Below are positions 24,981 to 32,517 of a stretch of 61,550 bases of DNA, piece by piece. Location of the stretch: the NCBI GenBank assembly GCA_903904605.1, contig CAIVDC010000027.1, positions 1 through 61,550 of the forward strand, in the 5' to 3' direction. The notes beneath the pieces are model-generated. The model was not told where the DNA came from. It was given only the letters and a program-made list of their open reading frames with translations, and made no database searches. Numbering within the stretch: the stretch's first letter is position 1; every line of letters starts with the position of its first letter. A program made the position numbers and the translations under genes. The DNA comes from an uncultured Sterolibacterium sp. (lineage in GTDB: Bacteria; Pseudomonadota; Gammaproteobacteria; Burkholderiales; Rhodocyclaceae).

Positions 24981-25055
24981 CCGCCTGGAGGCGGAGACAG
25001 CGTACTGAAAGGAGCCGCCGTGAGGCGGCGAACGGACACCACCCCCCAGGGGTGG
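24981..25055 (-). repeat. three consecutive perfect hairpins between dch and had
   Basis: Stem 1 pairs CCGCC (24981-24985) with GGCGG (24990-24994). Stem 2 pairs GCCGCC (25014-25019) with GGCGGC (25024-25029). Stem 3 pairs CCACCCC (25039-25045) with GGGGTGG (25049-25055). All have three- or four-base loops. There is no T-run, so they are not a classic terminator; mRNA processing or stabilisation is possible. Confidence 0.6.
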
Positions 25056-25059
25056 ACTC

Positions 25060-25833
25060 TCACTTGTTGGTCCAAACCGGCTTGCGTTTTTCCATGAAGG
25101 AATTCAGGCCCTCGACCGCATCGGAGGTGGCCATCAATTCCTTCAGGTATATCTGCTCGACGGTGAACAGCGCCTCGAAGAATGGCTTGCCGGCCGCCTC
25201 GCGCACGGCCCGTTTGGTGTACATGAGCGCCACGCGCGAGAGCGAAAGAAACTGCTCGAGAAAATGGCGGCAGTCATGGACGAAGGTCTCGCGCGGGAAG
25301 ACGCGGTTGAGCATGCCGAGGTTCAGCGCTTCCTGCGCGCTGATCAGGCCGCCGCCGAGCAGCAGTTCCATCACCCGGGGCAGCGGCATGATGCGCGGCA
25401 TGAGGATGGCGGCGATTGGCGGGAACACGCCCAGCTTGATTTCCGGCTGACCGACCTTGGTCTCCTCCGTGGCCACGGCCATGTCACAGGCAAGCGCCAG
25501 TTCGCAGCCGCCGCCCATGGCCGAACCATTCAGGGCGGCTACCGTCGGCAGCGGAAAGACCATCAGACGTTTCAGAATTCCGTGAAAGACCTCGATCATC
25601 TGCACCACCTTGTCCGGCGTGTGGTCCATGACGTCGACGCCGGCGGAAAAAACCTTCTCTCCTTTGCCGGTGATCATCAACAGCTTCGCGGAATCCTCCT
25701 TGGCCGCGACGTCCAAGGCATGGCCCAATTCTTCCATGGTGGCGATGTCCAGCACATTGTACGGCGGACGGTTGAGGGTGATGGTCACTAGGCCTTCGCT
25801 GCAACTGTATTCAAGAAATTTGAAATCAGACAT
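25060..25833 (-). CDS. dch: cyclohexa-1,5-diene-1-carbonyl-CoA hydratase
   Basis: 257 residues of the enoyl-CoA hydratase family: ITLNRPPYNVLDIATMEEL, GKGEKVFSAGVDVMDHTPDKV, ALNGSAMGGGCELALACD and GQPEIKLGVFPPIAAILMP. The combination and the pairing with had and oah identify Dch/BzdW. It adds water to the diene made by benzoyl-CoA reductase, giving 6-hydroxycyclohex-1-ene-1-carbonyl-CoA. A GAAAGTGAG ribosome-binding site precedes the ATG. It is the first gene after an 838-bp gap containing a strong anaerobic-promoter candidate. Benzoyl-CoA reductase itself is not in the window. Confidence 0.95.
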   Translation of the reverse strand: MSDFKFLEYSCSEGLVTITLNRPPYNVLDIATMEELGHALDVAAKEDSAKLLMITGKGEKVFSAGVDVMDHTPDKVVQMIEVFHGILKRLMVFPLPTVAALNGSAMGGGCELALACDMAVATEETKVGQPEIKLGVFPPIAAILMPRIMPLPRVMELLLGGGLISAQEALNLGMLNRVFPRETFVHDCRHFLEQFLSLSRVALMYTKRAVREAAGKPFFEALFTVEQIYLKELMATSDAVEGLNSFMEKRKPVWTNK

Positions 25834-26150
25834 GGCTCACTTTCAGATCAAGATAAATCGTCCATTTCGTCGGCACTGACCCAGCGAGGCATGCCGCCGA
25901 TTTGTTGCGTATAGCCCTGGATCATCCGGTTCCGGCAATCTCGACCACGCGCCGATTGCAGTCGAGGCGGCAATCAGGGTGAGCGCGCAGCGCCCGGAAG
26001 CGAATTCCGGCCGTCTGCCGAGAGGCTCATCAGCGACTGCCCGATCCCTGCCCGCTTCTTCCAGCAACCGACCGCTTGAAAGCTCGTTTCCATGGCGCAC
26101 CCCTGCATGACTCCCGCTGTCCGTCAGGGGCGCGAGTGCCGGATCGGCAA

Positions 26151-26194
26151 TGCAAAATAGCGCATGCAGAAAAAACAATAGGTATTAAAATGCA
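26151..26194. promoter_or_regulatory. TGCA repeats downstream of the dch promoter (BzdR-like operator candidates)
   Basis: TGCA occurs at 26151-26154, 26165-26168 and 26191-26194; the last is within ATGCAT and overlaps the predicted transcription start. BzdR of Azoarcus represses the benzoate promoter by binding TGCA-containing repeats around its start site. Spacing here is not a uniform N6, so the match is looser than at 15857-15872. Confidence 0.35.
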
Positions 26195-26202
26195 TTTCTG
26201 TG

Positions 26203-26208
26203 ATTTTA
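26203..26208 (-). promoter_or_regulatory. -10 hexamer of the predicted dch-had-oah promoter
   Basis: The minus strand reads TAAAAT, five of six matches to TATAAT, 22 nt downstream of the CRP/FNR-type palindrome. The predicted start is near 26196, which places the palindrome centre at about -42, as at class II activated promoters. No -35 box is needed in that arrangement and none is seen. Confidence 0.45.
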
Positions 26209-26230
26209 GGGGAAGATGGCAAAGTAGCTA

Positions 26231-26246
26231 TTTGACCCAAGTCAAA
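26231..26246 (-). promoter_or_regulatory. CRP/FNR-family binding site upstream of dch
   Basis: TTTGAC-N4-GTCAAA is a perfect 6-bp inverted repeat around CCAA. FNR sites are TTGAT-N4-ATCAA, and several FNR-like regulators (DNR/NarR/Nnr types) accept TTGAC or GTCAA halves. AcpR, an FNR-like protein, activates the anaerobic benzoate promoter in Azoarcus from about -41.5, the same placement as seen here relative to the TAAAAT box. Confidence 0.55.
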
Positions 26247-26399
26247 GGAGCCCATAAAAGGGAGGAAAACCCGCACCGTCCGCTTTTGCTGGGCACCCCT
26301 TTCCGATCGGGAAGCTGTTCGGCCCCCAGTCTGCTGCGGTGAAGCAGGCATTCCGAAGAGTGCTATTCGGCGGCGCAATCTCCTGCCATGGACCCTCAT

Positions 26400-26422
26400 C
26401 GATGCCCCTCGAAGGGGCATCG
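26400..26422. other. 10-bp perfect hairpin in the dch/ATP-grasp intergenic region
   Basis: CGATGCCCCT pairs perfectly with AGGGGCATCG across the loop CGA. No T-run follows on either strand, so a classic terminator is unlikely; a protein-binding site or RNA structure is possible. Confidence 0.45.
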
Positions 26423-26671
26423 CCTGCACCTCCTTGGCGCGTCCATCCCCTAAATGGTTCGCTGCCCGCGCGAAGCCAAGCCGCCATCGTCGATGGGCAG
26501 GGCCACGAATTCGCCGGTGGCATCGTTCGTGCTTACAACCGTGAATGGACAAAGAGGCAGCGAAGCGACGGCGTACAATCGGCATGACCCGCGCATGTGC
26601 GTTTGCCGTAGGTTTTCACCAATCGTTCCAGGCAAGGTTTGATTTTGCGTTGCTGCGGAGAACCCGAAACC

Positions 26672-28084
26672 ATGACAATTATTTTCGATGAAATGTATTC
26701 CGACGCCGCCACGGTGCGGCCGCACTACCGGGAATTCGCCGCGTGGCTGTCGCGCCAGCCGCCGCAGGCAGTCGAACAGAAACGGGCCGAAGCCGAACTC
26801 ATCTTCCGGCGCGTGGGCATCACCTTCGCCGTCTATGGTGACAACGCGGGCAAGGAAAGGCTGATTCCGTTCGACATCATCCCGCGCATCATCGATGCCG
26901 ACGAATGGGCGGGGTTGCAGAAAGGACTGGTGCAGCGCGTCACCGCCTTGAACCTGTTCCTGCACGATATCTATCACGAGCAACGCATCCTGAAAGAGGG
27001 GATCATTCCGCCCGAACAGATCCTGCAAAATGCGCAGTACCGGGCGGCGATGCAGGGCATCGAGGTCGCCTCCGACATTTACGCCCACATCGCAGGGGTC
27101 GATATCGTGCGCGCCGGCGAAGGCGAGTTCTACGTCCTGGAGGACAATCTGCGCGTGCCTTCCGGAGTCTCGTACATGCTGGAAAACCGCAAGATGATGA
27201 TGCGGCTTTTTCCCGATCTGTTCGAGCGCAATCGGATCGCACCGGTCGAGCATTATCCCGATCTGCTGCTCGACAACCTGCGCTCCGTCGCACCCCAGGG
27301 GATCAGCGATCCGACCGTCGTCGTGATGACCCCGGGCATGTACAACTCGGCCTACTTCGAGCACGCCTTCCTGGCCCAGCAAATGGGCGTGGCCCTGGTG
27401 CAGGGCGAAGACATGTTCGTTGCCGACAACCGGGTCTTCATGCGCACCACCAACGGACCCGAGCGGGTCGACGTGATCTACCGCCGCATCGACGACGACT
27501 ACCTCGATCCCCTGGCTTTCCGTGCCGATTCCACCCTGGGCGTGCCCGGACTGCTCGAAGTGTATCGCGCCGGCCGAGTCAGCCTGGCCAATGCCATCGG
27601 CGCCGGCGTGGCGGACGACAAATCGATCTATCCGTTCGTGCCCGACATGATCAACTTCTACCTGTCCGAGCGACCGATTCTCAACAACGTCCCGACCTAC
27701 CAGTGCCGAAAGAAGGAAGACCTGGCGTTCACCTTGGCCCATCTGTCTGAACTGGTGGTCAAGGAAGTGCACGGCGCGGGCGGTTACGGCATGCTGGTCG
27801 GGCCGGCCTCGAGCAAGGCCGAGATCGAAGCCTTCCGCCAGCGCATCGTCGCCCGACCGGAAGGCTACATCGCCCAGCCGACCTTGGCCCTGTCGACCTG
27901 CCCGACCTTCGTGGACTCCGGTTTGGCACCGCGCCATCTTGACCTGAGACCCTTCGTCCTGTCGGGCAAGACCGTCACGATGGTGCCGGGCGGCCTGACC
28001 CGGGTGGCATTGCAGGAAGGCTCGCTGGTGGTCAATTCCTCTCAAGGCGGCGGCACCAAAGACACCTGGATCCTGGAGAAATAA
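26672..28084 (+). CDS. circularly permuted ATP-grasp protein (type 2), stand-alone copy
   Basis: 470 residues from the ATG at 26672; upstream in-frame codons lack protein character and GGAG precedes this ATG. Typical family segments are FDIIPRIIDADEW, FYVLEDNLRVPSGVSYMLENR, VVVMTPGMYNSAYFEHAFLA, GEDMFVADNRVFM, VVKEVHGAGGYGMLVGP and MVPGGLTRVALQEGSLVVNSSQGGG (seen in parts). ATP-grasp enzymes of this class are predicted to ligate a carboxylate to an amine, perhaps in peptide synthesis, but no reaction is established. It is 2 bp from an alpha-E gene and starts a five-gene unit that contains a second, fused ATP-grasp/alpha-E protein. Confidence 0.85.
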   Translation: MTIIFDEMYSDAATVRPHYREFAAWLSRQPPQAVEQKRAEAELIFRRVGITFAVYGDNAGKERLIPFDIIPRIIDADEWAGLQKGLVQRVTALNLFLHDIYHEQRILKEGIIPPEQILQNAQYRAAMQGIEVASDIYAHIAGVDIVRAGEGEFYVLEDNLRVPSGVSYMLENRKMMMRLFPDLFERNRIAPVEHYPDLLLDNLRSVAPQGISDPTVVVMTPGMYNSAYFEHAFLAQQMGVALVQGEDMFVADNRVFMRTTNGPERVDVIYRRIDDDYLDPLAFRADSTLGVPGLLEVYRAGRVSLANAIGAGVADDKSIYPFVPDMINFYLSERPILNNVPTYQCRKKEDLAFTLAHLSELVVKEVHGAGGYGMLVGPASSKAEIEAFRQRIVARPEGYIAQPTLALSTCPTFVDSGLAPRHLDLRPFVLSGKTVTMVPGGLTRVALQEGSLVVNSSQGGGTKDTWILEK

Positions 28085-28086
28085 TC

Positions 28087-29082
28087 ATGCTGAGCCGCAC
28101 CGCCGATCACCTGTTCTGGATGGCCAGGTACACAGAACGCGCCGAAAATACCGCCAGAATGCTCGACGTCCGGGTCCAGAACGCGCTCCTGCCGCAGTCG
28201 GCGCTGGCGGCCGAACAGGGATGGCGCGCCCTGCTCGGCATTTCCGAACTGGAGCCGGCTTTCAATGCCAAATATCCGGCGCTGACACAAAACAACGTCA
28301 TCGATTTCATGGCGCGCAACCCCGACAATCCCTCCTCTATCGCCAACTGCCTGACGGCGGCGCGCGAGAATGCCCGTGCCGTGCGCGGCACCCTGACGAC
28401 GGAAGTATGGGAAACCGAAAACGCCACCTGGATCGAATTGCAGCAGCATCTCAAGGGCAAGTTGCCGGAGAACAGCCCGGGCAAGTTCTTCGAGTGGGTC
28501 AAGCACCGTTCCCACCTGTCGCGCGGCGTCACGCTCGGCACCATGCTGCAGGACGACGCATTCAGCTTCATTCGGCTCGGCACTTTCCTGGAGCGCGCCG
28601 ACAACACGGCGCGCATTCTCGACGTGAAATTCCTGGCGGCGCAGGGCAGCGACGCAGACGAGCCGGGCGGCCAGCCGGAGTTTTACTACTGGGCAGCCCT
28701 GCTGCGATCCGTCTCGGCCTTCGAGATCTACCGCAAGGTGTATCGCGATGTGATTACCCCGGTACGGGTGGCCGAACTGCTGATACTGCATCCGAAATTG
28801 CCGCGCTCGCTGATGGCCTGCATGGACGGCGTCGTCGCAACCCTGGAGGACATCCGCAACGACATTTCGGCCGATACCGAACGCTTCGCCGGGAAACTGC
28901 GTGCCGAACTGCAGTTCGCGCGCATCGAGGACATCCTCGAAGAAGGTCTGCACAGCTATCTGACCCGATTCCTGGAGTGCATCAACGAACTGGGCGGGCG
29001 CATCAGCAGCGACTTCCTGGTGCCAATGGCCGGCGGTCAGGAACAATCCCAGTCGCAGACTGCCCCCGACGGCCGGTCTTGA
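28087..29082 (+). CDS. alpha-E domain protein (DUF403)
   Basis: 331 residues, all-helical in appearance, beginning MLSRTADHLFWMARYTERAENTAR in outline, the hallmark of the family, and repeated later as FLERADNTARILDVKF. Alpha-E proteins are nearly always encoded beside circularly permuted ATP-grasp and transglutaminase-like genes and are thought to work with them, but their activity is unknown. The gene starts 2 bp after the ATP-grasp gene. Confidence 0.87.
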   Translation: MLSRTADHLFWMARYTERAENTARMLDVRVQNALLPQSALAAEQGWRALLGISELEPAFNAKYPALTQNNVIDFMARNPDNPSSIANCLTAARENARAVRGTLTTEVWETENATWIELQQHLKGKLPENSPGKFFEWVKHRSHLSRGVTLGTMLQDDAFSFIRLGTFLERADNTARILDVKFLAAQGSDADEPGGQPEFYYWAALLRSVSAFEIYRKVYRDVITPVRVAELLILHPKLPRSLMACMDGVVATLEDIRNDISADTERFAGKLRAELQFARIEDILEEGLHSYLTRFLECINELGGRISSDFLVPMAGGQEQSQSQTAPDGRS

Positions 29083-29124
29083 CACGGCCTGCCTCGCGCC
29101 TCACACATCGAAAGGCACCATCGA

Positions 29125-32100
29125 ATGGCCATCCGCATCGCGCTGCACCACAAGACCAGTTACCACTATGACCGCCCGGTCACCCTGTCGCCCCATGAAG
29201 TGCGCCTGCGCCCCGCGCCGCACGCCCGCACTCCGATCCTGTCGTATTCGCTGACCGTCACGCCGGCACAGCATTTCATCAACTGGCAACAGGACCCTTA
29301 CGGCAATTATATCGGCCGTTTCGTCTTCCCGGAAAAATCGGACATACTGGAATTCACGGTGGATCTAGTGGCGGACATGACCGTCATCAACCCTTTCGAC
29401 TTCTTCGTCGAGAAGTACGCCGAGCATTTTCCCTTCAGTTACCCGGCGCAGCTCGCGGCCGAGCTCGGCGCCTATATGAAGACCGAGGCGCCCGGGCCGC
29501 TGCTGACGAAATGGGTGGAGGCGGCCAGGCGCGACATTCTGAAGAAGGAACTGGTGACCAACGACTTTCTGGTAGCCATCAATCAACGTCTGCAGGGCGA
29601 CATCAAATACCTGCTCAGGATGGAGCCCGGCGTGCAGACTGCCGAGGAAACCCTGAAGAATGCCTCGGGTTCCTGTCGCGACAGCGGCTGGCTCCTGGTT
29701 CAGATACTGCGCGAGATGGGCCTGGCGGCGCGCTTCGTGTCGGGGTACCTGATCCAGCTGCGCGCCGATCAGGAAGCGCTCGACGGTCCCAGCGGCGCGG
29801 CGGCCGATTTTACCGACCTGCATGCCTGGACCGAAGTGTATATCCCGGGCGCCGGATGGATCGGCCTGGACCCCACTTCGGGGATGCTGGCCAGTGAAGG
29901 CCATATCCCGCTCGCCTGTACGGCGATGCCTTCGTCGGCGGCGCCGGTGACCGGCTTTACCGACAAGGCCGAAGTCACATTCCATCACGAGATGACGGTG
30001 ACGCGGATACACGAGGACCCGCGCGTCACCAAGCCCTACAGCGAAGCGGACTGGCAGGCGATAGACCGTCTCGGCCAGCAGGTCGACGCCGACCTGAAGC
30101 GCCAGGATGTCCGCCTGACCCAGGGCGGCGAGCCGACCTTCGTCTCCATCGACGACATGGACGGCGCGGAATGGAATACCGAAGCGCACGGCGACAAGAA
30201 GCGCGAACTGGCCGGGCAGCTGATGCATCGCCTGAAGAATCATTTCGCCTCCGGCGGCATGCTCCATTACGGGCAGGGCAAGTGGTATCCCGGCGAACCC
30301 CTGCCGCGCTGGGCCCTCAATATTTTCTGGCGCATCGACGGCCAGCCGATGTGGCTGGACGAAACGCTGTTCTCGGACGAGAACCTGGACGACGGCTACG
30401 ACGGCGGCGAAGCCGCGCTCTTTTCCGCCGAACTGGTCAAGGCGCTGGGCCTGCCGGCCGACAGCCGGATCGCCGCGTACGAGGATGTCTGGCTGCAAGC
30501 CCAGCGCGAACAGGCGTTGCCGGCGAACCTCGATCCGATTCAGGCCGACCTGAGCTCGCCGGAATATCGCCGCCGCCTGGCGCGCCTGCTTGAGCAGGGC
30601 CTTGGCCAGATCGTCGGCTATGTCCTGCCCCTGGCCGCCAGGGAATTGGATCCCGGTGTGGCGCTCGGGACAGCCTGGCGCACTTCCGCCTGGCCGCTCA
30701 AGCGCGAGCATCTGTACCTGATCGAGGGCGATTCGCCGATGGGTTTGCGCCTGCCGCTCAACACGCTGCCCTGGGTGTTGCCGGAAGAGCAGCGGCACGA
30801 TTTCGATGTCGATCCGTTCGCGCCGCGCGCCGCGCTCGCCGCCGCGACCAAGCCGCCGATGGCCGGCGTCAACCGGGACAGGAACGGCAAATTCAGCGCC
30901 GTCGCCCCGGTGGACCCCAGGCCCGCGCCGCGGGACGTGATTCATACCGCCTTGTGCGTCGAGGTGCGTGCCGGCCGGCTGCATGTCTTCATGCCGCCGG
31001 TCAAGCGCATCGAGGATTATCTGGCGCTGGTCAATACGGTGGAAAATACCGCGGCCAAGCTGAAGCTGAAGCTGCGCATCGAAGGCTACCCGCCGCCGCG
31101 AGACCCGCGCATCAAGCTCCTCTCCGTCACGCCCGACCCGGGCGTGATCGAGGTGAACATCCACCCGGCGGCCAGCTGGAACGAGCTGGTCTACAACATG
31201 TCCACCCTGTATCAGGAGGCGCGCCTGGCCAGGCTGGGCACGGAGAAGTTCATGCTTGACGGCCGGCATACCGGGACCGGCGGCGGCAACCACGCCACCC
31301 TGGGCGGCGCCACCGCAGCAGACAGCCCGATGCTGCGCCGCCCGGACTTGCTGAAGAGCCTGATCACCTACTGGCAGAACCATCCGGCGCTGTCCTACCT
31401 GTTTTCCGGCACCTTCATCGGTCCGACCAGCCAGGCCCCGCGGGTAGACGAGGCGCGCGACGACAACCTGTACGAACTGGCGATCGCTTTTCAGCAGATG
31501 GACAAGGTCCTGCTGACACTGCAACCCGGCGACAAGCCCTGGATGGTGGACCGCCTGCTGCGCAACCTGCTCGTGGACCTGACCGGCAATACGCACCGGG
31601 CGGAATTCTCCATCGACAAGCTGTATTCCCCCGACGGCCCGACCGGCCGTCTGGGTCTGGTAGAATTCCGCGCCTTCGAGATGCCGCCGCACGAACGCAT
31701 GAGTTTGCTCCAGATGCTCCTGCTGCGTGCCCTGGTGGCGCGTTTCTGGCGCGAGCCCTATCCGGCCAAGCTGGTGAACTGGGGCACGGCATTGCACGAC
31801 CGCTGGATGCTGCCGCATTTCGTGGCGCAGGATATTCGCGATGTCGCCCGCGATTTGCGCGCCGCGGGCTACATGTTCGAGGAGCATTGGTTTGACCCCT
31901 TTATCGAATTTCGCTTTCCCCGTTTCGGTACGGTGGTCTATGAGGGTGTGGAGATGGAGTTGCGCCAGGCGATCGAACCGTGGAACGTGTTGGGCGAGGA
32001 GATGAGCGGCGGCGGCACGGCAAGATATGTCGACTCGTCGGTGGAGCGCATGCAGTTGCGGGTGCGCGGCCTGACCGACGGACGCCATGTGGTCGCCTGC

Positions 32101-32460
32101 AACGGGCGCATGCTGCCATTGCATCCGACCGGCGTGCCGGGCGAATATGTGGCCGGCGTCCGCTTCCGCGCCTGGAGCCCCTGGTCGGCGCTGCATCCCA
32201 CCATCAAGGTGCAGGCGCCCCTGACCTTCGATCTGGTCGACACCTGGAGCGGGCGCGCGATCGGCGGCTGCACCTACCATGTCGCGCATCCGGGCGGGCG
32301 CAGCGAAACGAGTTCGCCGGTCAATGCCAATGCCGCCGAGGCGCGGCGCTTTGCCCGCTTCTGGGCGCATGGCCATACCCCGGGCGCGATGACCGTGCCC
32401 AGAGAGCCGCTCAATCCCAGCTTTCCGATGACCCTGGACTTGAGATGGCAGCCGGATTGA
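29125..32460 (+). CDS. transglutaminase-like protein with DUF2126 C-terminus
   Basis: 1111 residues. The N-terminal beta domain (IALHHKTSYHYDRPVTLSPHE) leads into a transglutaminase-like papain-fold core with Cys183 (GSCRDSGW), His233 (DLHAWTEVY) and Asp249 (GLDPTSG) as the triad. From about residue 330 the protein carries the long DUF2126 region: RLTQGGEPTFVSI, HYGQGKWYPGEPLPRW, HTGTGGGNHATLGGA, and LGLVEFRAFEMPPHERMS. The DUF2126 part is rich in conserved charged residues and may be an enzyme. It has no signal peptide, so it is cytoplasmic. It is third in the ATP-grasp/alpha-E operon. Confidence 0.88.
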   Translation: MAIRIALHHKTSYHYDRPVTLSPHEVRLRPAPHARTPILSYSLTVTPAQHFINWQQDPYGNYIGRFVFPEKSDILEFTVDLVADMTVINPFDFFVEKYAEHFPFSYPAQLAAELGAYMKTEAPGPLLTKWVEAARRDILKKELVTNDFLVAINQRLQGDIKYLLRMEPGVQTAEETLKNASGSCRDSGWLLVQILREMGLAARFVSGYLIQLRADQEALDGPSGAAADFTDLHAWTEVYIPGAGWIGLDPTSGMLASEGHIPLACTAMPSSAAPVTGFTDKAEVTFHHEMTVTRIHEDPRVTKPYSEADWQAIDRLGQQVDADLKRQDVRLTQGGEPTFVSIDDMDGAEWNTEAHGDKKRELAGQLMHRLKNHFASGGMLHYGQGKWYPGEPLPRWALNIFWRIDGQPMWLDETLFSDENLDDGYDGGEAALFSAELVKALGLPADSRIAAYEDVWLQAQREQALPANLDPIQADLSSPEYRRRLARLLEQGLGQIVGYVLPLAARELDPGVALGTAWRTSAWPLKREHLYLIEGDSPMGLRLPLNTLPWVLPEEQRHDFDVDPFAPRAALAAATKPPMAGVNRDRNGKFSAVAPVDPRPAPRDVIHTALCVEVRAGRLHVFMPPVKRIEDYLALVNTVENTAAKLKLKLRIEGYPPPRDPRIKLLSVTPDPGVIEVNIHPAASWNELVYNMSTLYQEARLARLGTEKFMLDGRHTGTGGGNHATLGGATAADSPMLRRPDLLKSLITYWQNHPALSYLFSGTFIGPTSQAPRVDEARDDNLYELAIAFQQMDKVLLTLQPGDKPWMVDRLLRNLLVDLTGNTHRAEFSIDKLYSPDGPTGRLGLVEFRAFEMPPHERMSLLQMLLLRALVARFWREPYPAKLVNWGTALHDRWMLPHFVAQDIRDVARDLRAAGYMFEEHWFDPFIEFRFPRFGTVVYEGVEMELRQAIEPWNVLGEEMSGGGTARYVDSSVERMQLRVRGLTDGRHVVACNGRMLPLHPTGVPGEYVAGVRFRAWSPWSALHPTIKVQAPLTFDLVDTWSGRAIGGCTYHVAHPGGRSETSSPVNANAAEARRFARFWAHGHTPGAMTVPREPLNPSFPMTLDLRWQPD

Positions 32461-32517
32461 TTTGCAGGTCGCCCTTCAGGGCGCCCTGCGTCCTGAGATG
32501 AAGGAAGATCCGAACGA

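Larger units (their letters stand above)
25834..26671. other. 838-bp divergent intergenic region
   Basis: It separates dch (minus) from the ATP-grasp cluster (plus). It holds a CRP/FNR-type palindrome at 26231-26246, a -10 hexamer at 26203-26208, TGCA motifs at 26104, 26151, 26165 and 26191, and a 10-bp-stem hairpin at 26400-26422. Frames such as 25843-26178 (minus) have no protein character. The dch leader would be about 360 nt if the promoter assigned below is right. No clear promoter for the plus-strand cluster was found. Confidence 0.5.

Noticed and set aside
25843..26178. 111-codon minus-strand frame upstream of dch
   Set aside because: Composition is not protein-like, there is no ribosome-binding site of note, and it lies in the predicted leader of dch.
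26231..26246. CRP/FNR palindrome as activator of the plus-strand ATP-grasp cluster
   Set aside because: No -10-like hexamer is present at the matching distance on the plus strand (about 26268-26273), whereas the minus strand has TAAAAT at the right place.
29365..32376. 1003-codon open frame on the minus strand
   Set aside because: It is the mirror of the transglutaminase/DUF2126 gene; its translation is rich in Arg, His, Gln and Gly and has no recognisable domain. High GC content keeps such frames open.
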